Shown here in pieces: positions 25,259-35,632 of a stretch of DNA of 64,000 nucleotides. The stretch's first letter is position 1, and the number at the start of each line of letters is the position of its first letter. Where the stretch lies: NCBI GenBank assembly GCA_913043235.1, contig CAJWLO010000003.1:1-64000 (forward strand), written 5' to 3'. The notes beneath the pieces were generated by a model. It saw only the letters and a program-made list of their open reading frames with translations. It was not told where the DNA came from and did not search any database. The position numbers and the translations under genes are program-made. Origin of the DNA: an uncultured Fidelibacterota bacterium. GTDB taxonomy: Bacteria > Fidelibacterota > Marinisomatia > Marinisomatales > UBA1611.

Positions 25259-25822
25259 CTAACGGGTGAGGGAGAAAAAGAAAGCTTGGGTCAGATTGGA
25301 AATATCCTGACTGGCAGTAGCCAGGTTATTTACCGCTGCTTTGGCCACTTCAAAATAAACCGGACCACCAATGGCTGGATTTTCCTCCACGATTTTTGAA
25401 AAATCATCCAGTTTTAAGATGCCATACTGCACAGCAGTGGTAGCCACTACATGTGCTGTTCGAATAGCATCGTCCAGCACCAGAGAAAATTCACCAATGC
25501 CAAATGCGGGCAACTGCACAACAGCAACGGTAGCGTCAGATATTGGGTCTTCTTCCGGCGGTGGGTCGGTAGTTTCCAAACGAATGATTGATTTCCGAGA
25601 AGTAGTAAAACCACTGGCGGCTTTGACCATCATACTTTTAGACACTTCAACCTGCCCCTGGAATACCAAAACCATGGTATCTCCGGTTTCTCCTTCTGTG
25701 AGCAACTGTTCTTTAGCCTGACATTTATCTATGGTTACCACTGATGCAATCTTAGCACACATATCTATTGGCAGTTTACTGAAATGATTGATTTTACTGA
25801 TTTGCTCTGGAGTTGGATTCAT
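25259..25822 (-). CDS. Cyclic-nucleotide-binding domain protein (probable channel partner)
   Basis: 187 residues forming one cNMP-binding fold without a DNA-binding helix-turn-helix. The phosphate-binding cassette FGIGEFSLVLDDAIRTAHVVA keeps the key Glu111 and Arg121 of cAMP/cGMP binders. An insertion rich in Pro/Glu (about 83-97) separates beta strands. The C-terminal helix is short. It starts four bases after the stop of the K+ channel gene on the same strand, so the two are made together. A separately encoded cNMP subunit regulating the channel is the obvious hypothesis. Ligand and interaction are unproven. Confidence 0.82.
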   Translation of the reverse strand: MNPTPEQISKINHFSKLPIDMCAKIASVVTIDKCQAKEQLLTEGETGDTMVLVFQGQVEVSKSMMVKAASGFTTSRKSIIRLETTDPPPEEDPISDATVAVVQLPAFGIGEFSLVLDDAIRTAHVVATTAVQYGILKLDDFSKIVEENPAIGGPVYFEVAKAAVNNLATASQDISNLTQAFFFSLTR

Positions 25823-25826
25823 TATT

Positions 25827-27224
25827 TTACCTCAGCACTAAAGCTCTATGTTTATCATCAATCACATAATCATCAGAGGGATTTATCTCTACCACGACAT
25901 GTTCATCACTGGAAAGTTTAATTCCAGCTCCCTCAAGTTGTTCTGTGATCATATCCCGTATAAGAGGGCTGCCACTTTCTCCCATTTGGTCCTCCAGACT
26001 AAAGCCTGATTTTTTAATCGCATACCCTACTAGCAACCATTGATGTTTAAACTTAAAATAGGCTGAAATCTTATTATGAGTTTGACCCATCAACGGGCGA
26101 GGGATATCTACCTGTTGAATACCTTGATCTTCTTCTTCCTGGTTTATAAGCTCATCAAATAACTGGGGTACCCCTGGATCGGTAACATGTTTTGCTAATA
26201 AATGAGGTACATGCTCATCAGGCATAACAATTTCATTTACATTGGCCCGTTGTAAATGGGACACATTTTCCGGATTCAAAACGTGTGCTACTACAGTACA
26301 GTCTTCTGAAATCGCTTTGGCTGTTAAACAGGTAAGTACTGTCTTATCTTCATCCGGATCTTCGTGAGGCAACAATCCCGAATTATCCGGTAATATCATA
26401 AACATTCCTGCGCGATCCAGAAATGCTTTTCTTAGTACGGTTTCATTTGTAAAATTTTCACATAGGTGTGTTATATCAAGATTTTCGAAAGTTGATATGG
26501 CTCTATCAATAAGTTCACTATCTGTCTCATTGACTAAAATCACAACAGATGTGGATTCTTTATCGGTTTCTAAAATTTTCAGCACAGATGGTACAAAAGG
26601 GTTCCATCCAGCAATAACCAAATGATCATTAAATTTGTTTTCGTCCAATTTATCATCTCCTTTCAATCTTTCAGCAACTAAAACAGATGCTACTGCACCA
26701 CCAAGCAGGGTGACAATACCAAAGTTAAGAAGCATAATGACAATGGTAAGTAGTTTACCAATATGGGTCACCGGGCTAACATCCCCATAACCGACAGTTG
26801 TAAATGTAACTACAGACCACCAGAATGTGTGGAAAAAGGTATCCAGCCAATTAGGTTCCGTATCACCGAACCTAAAACTTTCGCCGATATCACCAGATAC
26901 GTCTCCTTTAAACATATCATATTCAACAATGGTCAGTATAGTAGTGGAAACCAGCATTAACAGTATAGACCATATCGCATACCTAAATAGATCATTCTCT
27001 AAATATATATTTTTTAATTTAAGAAAAGTGGCGGATACAGCTTTTTCTTCTTCTTGAACAGTTAATGATTCTTCCTGATCTGAATCAAAGGGGTCTACAG
27101 CCTCAAACTCCGTGAGTTTATTTAACTCATCATATAGATCTTTGTTTATTTTAACTGCCGCTTCCAGTTTATCAATTGAAAGATCCTCTGTTGTTTCTGG
27201 CTTTGGCTGAATCAGTTTACTCAT
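25827..27224 (-). CDS. Two-TM potassium channel with cytoplasmic RCK-like region
   Basis: 465 residues. An acidic N-terminal region (1-75) is followed by TM1 (about 82-101), a pore helix and selectivity filter TTVGYGD (142-148), and TM2 (about 156-184). From about residue 200 there is a TrkA-N/RCK-like domain (HLVIAGWN, later TKAISEDCTVVAHV) and a second regulatory part (about 370-465). The filter shows K+ selectivity; the layout is like MthK or Kch. The Rossmann Gly motif is degenerate (GWNPF rather than GxGxxG), so NAD binding is doubtful. It is the first gene of a pair with the cNMP-binding protein. Confidence 0.92.
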   Translation of the reverse strand: MSKLIQPKPETTEDLSIDKLEAAVKINKDLYDELNKLTEFEAVDPFDSDQEESLTVQEEEKAVSATFLKLKNIYLENDLFRYAIWSILLMLVSTTILTIVEYDMFKGDVSGDIGESFRFGDTEPNWLDTFFHTFWWSVVTFTTVGYGDVSPVTHIGKLLTIVIMLLNFGIVTLLGGAVASVLVAERLKGDDKLDENKFNDHLVIAGWNPFVPSVLKILETDKESTSVVILVNETDSELIDRAISTFENLDITHLCENFTNETVLRKAFLDRAGMFMILPDNSGLLPHEDPDEDKTVLTCLTAKAISEDCTVVAHVLNPENVSHLQRANVNEIVMPDEHVPHLLAKHVTDPGVPQLFDELINQEEEDQGIQQVDIPRPLMGQTHNKISAYFKFKHQWLLVGYAIKKSGFSLEDQMGESGSPLIRDMITEQLEGAGIKLSSDEHVVVEINPSDDYVIDDKHRALVLR

Positions 27225-27455
27225 AATAATTAATGCAGTTGTCTTTAATAAATCTGAATAGATTTTAACAATTATACTATTGAATTATTTCAGAATAAGC
27301 AAATACGAAGTTTAGCGATAATATTCCTAAAATAATTTTACGATGTACCTAATAAGTACCTTTGTATCTATTCCATGTATTCCAACAATTTTATATTCTT
27401 TTAAGGAATCTTCAATAGAATGAATTGACCGTCAGTTTGAAAGCAATTCAGTTTT

Positions 27456-27602
27456 TTACCTAAAGATAAATCCAGCCAACTCAATATGGTTCGTTTCAAT
27501 GTCATCTTGATCCACAGCATAGTTAACAATGTTGGGAGCAGTCATGGTCACAATTTGTTGGCAATATGAAAGATCAGTGAAAATTTCCTGGTAAACACTC
27601 AT
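27456..27602 (-). pseudogene. 48-codon unassigned open frame, possible gene remnant
   Basis: The frame from the ATG reads MSVYQEIFTDLSYCQQIVTM and runs to TAA. It is also open for ten codons upstream of the ATG (NCWKSIFNTG). The composition (acidic, with Cys, Tyr, Gln and a plausible helix) looks like real protein rather than spacer translation, and its codon use resembles the neighbours. No SD is visible. It lies in a long gene-poor gap upstream of the K+ channel and could be the tail of a lost gene or a small protein. I recognise no family. Confidence 0.3.
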
Positions 27603-27752
27603 ACCAGTATTAAAAATACTTTTCCAACAGTTTTATCTTCAGCGTTATAATAATATTCTTAAAATAGAATGCCGTTAGCTATGAGTAAAATGGCAGATTG
27701 AATATTATATATATATGATTTTGGATATATCTTCTTTTTATAAAAGTAATAC

Positions 27753-27785
27753 AAAAAAAGGGCATTCTAAAAAAGAATGCCCTTT
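27753..27785 (-). terminator. Intrinsic terminator of the LPP20-like gene
   Basis: AAAGGGCATTC and GAATGCCCTTT form an 11-pair perfect stem around a seven-base A/T loop. On the minus strand the T run continues for several bases past the stem. It lies about 70 bases past the stop of the gene ending at 27857 and no other minus-strand gene is nearer. Confidence 0.88.
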
Positions 27786-27856
27786 CCAAAAAATCCAATT
27801 ACTAATCTTACAGAAATTTTTTCACATACAACCTTTAGCGAAATGGTAAAATTAAA

Positions 27857-28702
27857 TTATTGGAGAAGAACAAGAACTTTACAGTCACTTAAAACACCAA
27901 ATTTTTTATCTGCATCCCGGATACGTTCTGCATCTGTATTGGATACCATCAGATTAATATCATCCGAGCTAGTTTTCACTTCTACCATCATTGGTGTTTT
28001 ACCTACCCGGCGAATTACATTTCTATCATCCATGGAATGAGCATATCCAATTGGACCGCGGTTTACAGAACGGGAACGGGTATAGTGCCGGGGACCATAC
28101 ACCAAATTATAATCTTCATTAAAGATTTTAGGCACCATTGCTGGAATATGGTATACGTTCCTAGCATCTATTACAATTCCCGATATCCGCTCACTCTTTG
28201 GTACAGCAGAACGGGTTTTCAGATAGGCTGGTTGAGACATATTTTCTTTAAGATACCCATCTGCATCAACAAGAATTTCAGCCAGCCCAGACATTTTCAC
28301 AGCCAGAGCGATGGCAATCTGTTTCTCTTCGAGATATTCTATTTCACCTTGTTGAAACGCACTACTGACTAAAGATTCTATTCTGCTTTCGACCAGACGG
28401 TCACTAACCATAAGTTCATTAACAGTCCGACCATCAAAGTTGACTTGTTTAATCAGGTCTACAAGATTTTCACGAGCACGGGCACGGGCCTCCGCTTTGG
28501 ATAATTTTAGATTGACCCCAATCACATCCAGACTGCCATCTCCAGATTCTTTTTCTTCGATATCAGCAGTGCCGCGGCATACAATCACTCGATTCGCATA
28601 ATCAATAAAACCATTTTCAGAACGAACGACAGATGTTCTATATCCACCAATTGCTAAAAGATTAGAATACAATAGAAACGAAAGTAGAGTGGATCGGACC
28701 AT
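27857..28702 (-). CDS. Secreted LPP20-like protein
   Basis: 281 residues beginning MVRSTLLSFLLYSNLLAIGG, a signal peptide. I chose ATG 28702 because GGAG lies five bases upstream and because starting further upstream would add 21 residues in front of the signal. The mature part has SKAEARARARENLVDLIKQV, the segment with repeated Ala/Arg seen in LPP20-type envelope proteins, and later MVEVKTSSDDINLMVS. There is no lipobox Cys, so it is probably periplasmic. The function of this family is poorly known (surface or motility-linked in Helicobacter). It is followed by a strong terminator and is divergent from a lipoprotein gene. Confidence 0.65.
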   Translation of the reverse strand: MVRSTLLSFLLYSNLLAIGGYRTSVVRSENGFIDYANRVIVCRGTADIEEKESGDGSLDVIGVNLKLSKAEARARARENLVDLIKQVNFDGRTVNELMVSDRLVESRIESLVSSAFQQGEIEYLEEKQIAIALAVKMSGLAEILVDADGYLKENMSQPAYLKTRSAVPKSERISGIVIDARNVYHIPAMVPKIFNEDYNLVYGPRHYTRSRSVNRGPIGYAHSMDDRNVIRRVGKTPMMVEVKTSSDDINLMVSNTDAERIRDADKKFGVLSDCKVLVLLQ

Positions 28703-28792
28703 TTTATCTCCAATATGCATTAATAAAAAGTACCATAAAAGAAATGTGTTAAGCAACTCCCTCAATAAGTTAATATACGTAATTTTGATATT

Positions 28793-29767
28793 ATGGCATC
28801 CTACAGAAAAATTACATTGTTTTTAGTATTGATAATTGCTTCCTGTGTTGAAAACAAGATTTTTATTCATGTTCACCCTGATGGAAAAAGTTTTTTCAAG
28901 TTTGAAAGCCGGGGAGATTCTCTCGATATATATGACAATGATTTTGTTCATCCTTATCATCTGAAAAATTGGGCAACAGAAATATCTACCATTCAAACCG
29001 AAAATGAAACAAACTGGATTCGGATTACAAAAGGCATCATAGATGATTCTGTTTTTGTACTACAATCACCAGAAGGGCCTCAAATGGGGTATGATTTTCA
29101 CCAGTCCAATATCTCCAGCTGGTATAAAGATACCTATAATGTAAAAGTCGTTATTGAAGGTTGCAAAATCAAACAAGATTATCCTGAACTTTATAATGCG
29201 GTCTTAACCGATAATATGGATAGCTTGAGCTGGCTTCCTGAAGCATTAACAGTCTTAATGCATAAAGGACTTAAGGATATTAGTCATGATTCACTGTCCC
29301 CAGAACAATCACTGTGGAACCGCAGACTGGTAAATCATCTACGAAATTCTTTTGCAAAATTTTCGTCTTTAAATGAATTAGAATTAATTCAAAAAGACCG
29401 AGTTGGTTATTTAGAAACATTACTCGCCCCATTTCACGTAGCTCCTTCTTTACCAAAAAATTTGGCCATTAGCATGGAAAAGCATGAAAAAATCCTTCGC
29501 ACCTCGCTAGATCTGAAAGATGATTTCTTTATCTGGAAAGTCTTAATTCCAGGTCAGCTTTTCGCCACCAATGCCACAAGAGTATCAGGAGATACTCTGA
29601 TCTGGGAATTTGGTTTAGACTCTTTGCTTTCACATAATTATACAATGTATGGTTCTACAGTTATCTATTCTAAAGATAAAATTCAATTATCCTTAATTTC
29701 TAATTTGATCATCGGTTGTATCCTGATAATAATTATTATATGGGTTTTTACAAGAAAGATTTTCTAA
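28793..29767 (+). CDS. Lipoprotein with C-terminal membrane helix, unknown function
   Basis: 324 residues. The N-terminus MASYRKITLFLVLIIASC is a lipoprotein signal (lipidated Cys18), and a strong hydrophobic helix lies near the C-terminus (about 297-317), followed by TRKIF. The protein is thus anchored at both ends, with about 275 periplasmic residues between. No family is recognised. It heads a plus-strand group of three small exported proteins leading into ligA; the next gene begins six bases after this one ends, pointing to co-transcription and perhaps a shared envelope role. Confidence 0.7.
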   Translation: MASYRKITLFLVLIIASCVENKIFIHVHPDGKSFFKFESRGDSLDIYDNDFVHPYHLKNWATEISTIQTENETNWIRITKGIIDDSVFVLQSPEGPQMGYDFHQSNISSWYKDTYNVKVVIEGCKIKQDYPELYNAVLTDNMDSLSWLPEALTVLMHKGLKDISHDSLSPEQSLWNRRLVNHLRNSFAKFSSLNELELIQKDRVGYLETLLAPFHVAPSLPKNLAISMEKHEKILRTSLDLKDDFFIWKVLIPGQLFATNATRVSGDTLIWEFGLDSLLSHNYTMYGSTVIYSKDKIQLSLISNLIIGCILIIIIIWVFTRKIF

Positions 29768-29772
29768 TTCAG

Positions 29773-30192
29773 ATGCGTTGCTGGACTATCGCCACAATCA
29801 CAATTGCTTCAATCTATTCCGACATCCCCAAATATGCCGATGAACAAATCATTACACTCCTTAAACAACATTTTAACACAATGGATAAGGGACTGACTTA
29901 TCTAGGACAAAGTATTTATGAAGATAATAATCAAAGAGTATTACAGCTAGAAATCGGATCTTTAGAAAAAAAAATAAATGAGCATCTAATTTACAGTTTT
30001 AATGCACTGGCCAAGATTAGCACTTACGCCAGAAACCCTTATAAGAAATTTGTAGTGATCATTCATCTAGATAAGTTTGAAATACCCATTATAGCCATCA
30101 GTAAATTTACATGTTGCAAAGCTTTCTTTGTGGATAATACCATGACAGAAAAACAGTGGCGAGATGAATGTCTGCTCTTGAAAGCTTTATGA
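29773..30192 (+). CDS. Small exported protein, unknown function
   Basis: 139 residues with a probable signal peptide (MRCWTIATITIASIYS) and a mostly helical mature part that includes KQHFNTMDKGLTYLGQ and paired Cys (FTCCKAFF). I chose ATG 29773 rather than a start inside the preceding gene, because it leaves a signal peptide at the N-terminus and a five-base gap after the lipoprotein gene. No known domain. Probably works with the neighbouring lipoprotein, by operon context only. Confidence 0.6.
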   Translation: MRCWTIATITIASIYSDIPKYADEQIITLLKQHFNTMDKGLTYLGQSIYEDNNQRVLQLEIGSLEKKINEHLIYSFNALAKISTYARNPYKKFVVIIHLDKFEIPIIAISKFTCCKAFFVDNTMTEKQWRDECLLLKAL

Positions 30193-30287
30193 CTATTTAC
30201 GGAATCCATGGATAATATTTATCACTTTTTATGCATTAAACTCCATACAAAATTTATTTTGATGGCATCGCATAAAATAAATTGATT

Positions 30288-32785
<2,498 letters not shown>

Positions 32786-32849
32786 TTAATATATAATAAT
32801 CATTTTTTTTGTTTTCATTAATTAAAATAATTCATCAGTAATTTCCTGC

Positions 32850-33167
32850 ATGGATATGATGAAAATTGAAGAAGTAGTAGGAGATCTTATTCTGATTGTT
32901 CTACATAACCACGAACCACTTCAGAAAATTGGTATAGATCAGGATAAAATCTTTGTTCAAGTTAAGGGCTACGATGAAAACGGAATGTGGATTCATCATC
33001 CCGGATTTCAGGTTCCCAATATTACCGGCAAAGGTAGGGCTAAAACCAAAAAACTAGAAGCATCCATTCTAATCCCCTGGGCCTTTATAGTGTCCCTCGT
33101 TCATTTTCCCGGGGCAGAAGGCTTTGACCTCCCCAGCCCGTTCGATCTGAACATCGGGTTTAAATAA
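32850..33167 (+). CDS. 105-residue soluble protein, unknown function
   Basis: A small protein of mostly beta-strand composition (DLILIVLHNHEPLQKIG, KIFVQVKGYDENGMWIHHPGF), ending EGFDLPSPFDLNIGFK. It lacks membrane helices and a signal peptide and has no catalytic motif I recognise; the folding pattern may be Sm- or SH3-like, which is speculation. It lies six bases before the ABC transporter ATPase and follows ligA by 64 bases. Position suggests co-expression with the exporter. Confidence 0.65.
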   Translation: MDMMKIEEVVGDLILIVLHNHEPLQKIGIDQDKIFVQVKGYDENGMWIHHPGFQVPNITGKGRAKTKKLEASILIPWAFIVSLVHFPGAEGFDLPSPFDLNIGFK

Positions 33168-33173
33168 ATACCA

Positions 33174-34100
33174 ATGCCTGAGCCGGCCATTCAGGTTTCA
33201 GGGCTAACCAAGTCCTATGGAGACGTCCATGCGCTTTGTGGAGTAGACATAACAATTAACAAGGGGGAATTCTTTGGTTTACTGGGCCCCAATGGCGCAG
33301 GGAAAACCACCACCATCAACATTCTTACTGGGCTGGTATTTAATGATAGTGGGTCTACACAGGTTTTCGGTAAAGATACGGTGATAGACTATCGTTTCAC
33401 CCGATCCAAGATTGGAATTGCCGCGCAAGAGCTTTCCGTAGACTGGTTCTTCTCGATTGAACGTTTACTCTATTTCCAAGCTGGCTACTACGGCATTGCT
33501 CCTAGAAAAGCAAAAACCAATATTGATAGCCTGTTAAAACGGTTGGGACTTGATAAAAAACGAAATTCCCAACTACGACAACTTTCCGGAGGCATGAAAC
33601 GGCGTTTCCAATTAGCCAAAGCCCTTGTTCACGATCCAAGTATTATCATTCTGGACGAGCCCACTGCCGGAGTAGATGTCGAACTCCGTCGAGATCTCTG
33701 GCAGTACCTAGAAGATCTGCACAGTGCTGGAAAAACAATCCTACTTACAACCCACTATATTGAAGAAGCAGAGTTGCTATGTGAAAAAGTCGCTATTATT
33801 GATCAGGGAAAGATTTTAAAAGAAGGGTCACCCAAAGAATTGACCCAAGAATTAGGACAAGGAGGAATTACAGTCCAGCTGAATAAGGATGCCGTAATCT
33901 TAGAAAAACATTTATCTGGTTTTACCTATAATATCGAGGATAACCGCATTCATTTTGTGGTAAAAGATCCAGATTCTTCATTGCCTGAAATCATCCATAA
34001 ATTATCTCAAATGGAATTACATATTCAAAATATTACCACAAACTCCTCATCACTGGAGGATGTTTTTCTTAGTTTAACCGGCAAAAGTATCAATGAATAA
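33174..34100 (+). CDS. ABC-2 type exporter, ATP-binding protein
   Basis: 308 residues of the CcmA/DrrA/YadG type. Walker A is GPNGAGKTT (38-46), the signature LSGGMKRRFQLAKAL sits near 139, and Walker B/H-loop follow in IIILDEPTAGVDVELRRDL and TTHYIEEAELL. A C-terminal accessory domain (about 225-308) is typical of drug and lipid exporters of this class. It pairs with the permease gene 57 bases downstream. The exported substrate is unknown; the following putative barrel and CsgG-like genes hint at envelope traffic. Confidence 0.92.
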   Translation: MPEPAIQVSGLTKSYGDVHALCGVDITINKGEFFGLLGPNGAGKTTTINILTGLVFNDSGSTQVFGKDTVIDYRFTRSKIGIAAQELSVDWFFSIERLLYFQAGYYGIAPRKAKTNIDSLLKRLGLDKKRNSQLRQLSGGMKRRFQLAKALVHDPSIIILDEPTAGVDVELRRDLWQYLEDLHSAGKTILLTTHYIEEAELLCEKVAIIDQGKILKEGSPKELTQELGQGGITVQLNKDAVILEKHLSGFTYNIEDNRIHFVVKDPDSSLPEIIHKLSQMELHIQNITTNSSSLEDVFLSLTGKSINE

Positions 34101-34157
34101 TATTTGTAACCATAATTTACCCTATAATTGCAATCAAATTAACCCACAAATAATAAT

Positions 34158-34919
34158 ATGAACTGGATCGGGCTATGGACTCTCATCCGGCGGGAAGTGG
34201 GACGTTTTTTTTCTGTCTACCGCCAGACCGTACTTCCAGGATTGATTTCCTCCGCGCTCTATATCCTGATCTTTGGTTTTACCCTAGAACAACGTATTTC
34301 TGAAATCCAAGGTGTCTCTTATACTTGGTTCATTTTACCCGGTCTTATTATGATGAACACTTTGACAAATGCCACATCAAACACGGCATCATCCATGTTA
34401 CAGATGAAACTCTTGCAACAGCTTCCCGACCTTCTCACTGCGCCTTTATCCGGTTTTGAAATTGCTCTTTCCTACATTATTGGGGGAACCGTACGTGGAT
34501 TAGTAAATGGTACCTTAGTTTTACTTTTAGGGGTTTTATTAATCAAGCTACCTGTAAACGATCCTGTAGGAACAATTGCTTTTATCTTCCTAGTATCTTG
34601 GGCTTTTTCCAGCATGGGACTAGTGCTTGGTCAACTGGCTGATAGCTGGGACCAATTGGCAATGATGCAGAACTTTTTCCTTACACCACTTAGTTTTCTT
34701 GGTGGAATATTTTATTCAATCCAAATGCTCCCTGAATGGGCTCAAAGCCTTAGTTTTTTTAATCCTATTTATTATATGATCAACGGTATTCGTTATACAA
34801 TATTGGGGATCAGTGATTCATCTATAAGTTTCAGTATCTGGATGGCTGTGGCATTAACAATTATTTTTTCGGCAACTGCTATGTTACTAATGCAGAGCGG
34901 AAAAAAAATCAAACAATGA
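34158..34919 (+). CDS. ABC-2 type exporter permease (YadH-like)
   Basis: 253 residues with six predicted membrane helices in the ABC2_membrane pattern. PLSFLGGIFYSIQMLPEWAQ (about 177-196) and SFFNPIYYMINGIRY near the C-terminal helices are the usual family motif. It forms the translocation pore with the ATPase encoded just upstream. Its stop overlaps the start of the putative barrel gene by four bases, so the exporter and that gene are translated together. Substrate unknown. Confidence 0.9.
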   Translation: MNWIGLWTLIRREVGRFFSVYRQTVLPGLISSALYILIFGFTLEQRISEIQGVSYTWFILPGLIMMNTLTNATSNTASSMLQMKLLQQLPDLLTAPLSGFEIALSYIIGGTVRGLVNGTLVLLLGVLLIKLPVNDPVGTIAFIFLVSWAFSSMGLVLGQLADSWDQLAMMQNFFLTPLSFLGGIFYSIQMLPEWAQSLSFFNPIYYMINGIRYTILGISDSSISFSIWMAVALTIIFSATAMLLMQSGKKIKQ

Positions 34920-35632
34920 GTCGCAAGGGAGTTTTATTAATCTTACTGACATTTCTATGGGGCCACGATCCCCAAGCAGATGCTCCCCAGTGGACAGCCT
35001 ATAATCGCGGCGGCCTGGTCAATGTAAGTGATAACAATTCCGGTGTCGCTACCTATTTCCGTCTGAAGAGAACTACCAGTTATACATTCCGGGATGTTCG
35101 CTTTTATGCCCATATATTTGGTTCAGATCAGGATATTCGATTCCGTCAGAAATCCAGCCGAATCTTCGTCAGTCTACCCTGGCTTTACAATTTTACTGCT
35201 GTATCCTACCAAAGAAATACCTTGGTGGACGTAGCCCTTCGTTACCACTACAACCAGGGATTGGGCATGCTGATCAGCAATACGGACAGCGGAAATATGA
35301 CCACAGAAATGGGAATGGCCTACGATATGTCTGACTACCTGGAGGACACACGTAAAACATCCTATTTGAAACTTGCCTTTACCCATGATCAGGATTTTCG
35401 ACATATCAATACCAAGCTGGAACTAGATTATTTTTTTCAGATTAGCGATATTAATGTTTACAACCTTTCCCGCCTCCAAGCCATGGGAGAATTACAATGG
35501 AAATTTTATCAAAACCTGAAATTGATAGGTGGTGTGTATCAGGAACTTCCTGCAGATGGAACGTATAACAATCAAAATGCTTTGCTCTATATAACCCTAG
35601 ATTGGAGTAAACGTCTACAATGGTCTTACTGA
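34916..35632 (+). CDS. Putative outer-membrane beta-barrel protein (DUF481-like pattern)
   Basis: 238 residues. An N-terminal segment (MSRKGVLLILLTFLWGHDPQA) may be a signal peptide. The rest alternates hydrophobic and polar residues (TTSYTFRDVRFYAHIFGS, LRYHYNQGLGMLIS, LKLAFTHDQDF, LELDYFFQIS) and ends in aromatic-rich strands (LLYITLDWSKRLQWSY), the pattern of small outer-membrane barrels and DUF481 salt-induced proteins. The C-terminal Tyr fits an outer-membrane signal. It overlaps the permease gene by four bases and the CsgG-like gene by 13 bases, a tight operon. Function is inferred only from pattern. Confidence 0.6.
   Translation: MSRKGVLLILLTFLWGHDPQADAPQWTAYNRGGLVNVSDNNSGVATYFRLKRTTSYTFRDVRFYAHIFGSDQDIRFRQKSSRIFVSLPWLYNFTAVSYQRNTLVDVALRYHYNQGLGMLISNTDSGNMTTEMGMAYDMSDYLEDTRKTSYLKLAFTHDQDFRHINTKLELDYFFQISDINVYNLSRLQAMGELQWKFYQNLKLIGGVYQELPADGTYNNQNALLYITLDWSKRLQWSY

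Larger units (their letters stand above)
27225..27856. other. 632-base intergenic region upstream of the K+ channel
   Basis: The longest non-coding stretch in the window. It holds a short protein-like frame on the minus strand (27456-27602), a strong intrinsic terminator at 27753-27785 serving the LPP20-like gene, and the K+ channel promoter region (27225-27300), where no clear hexamer pair is visible. The rest is AT-rich with no repeats or RNA fold I can support. Confidence 0.5.
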
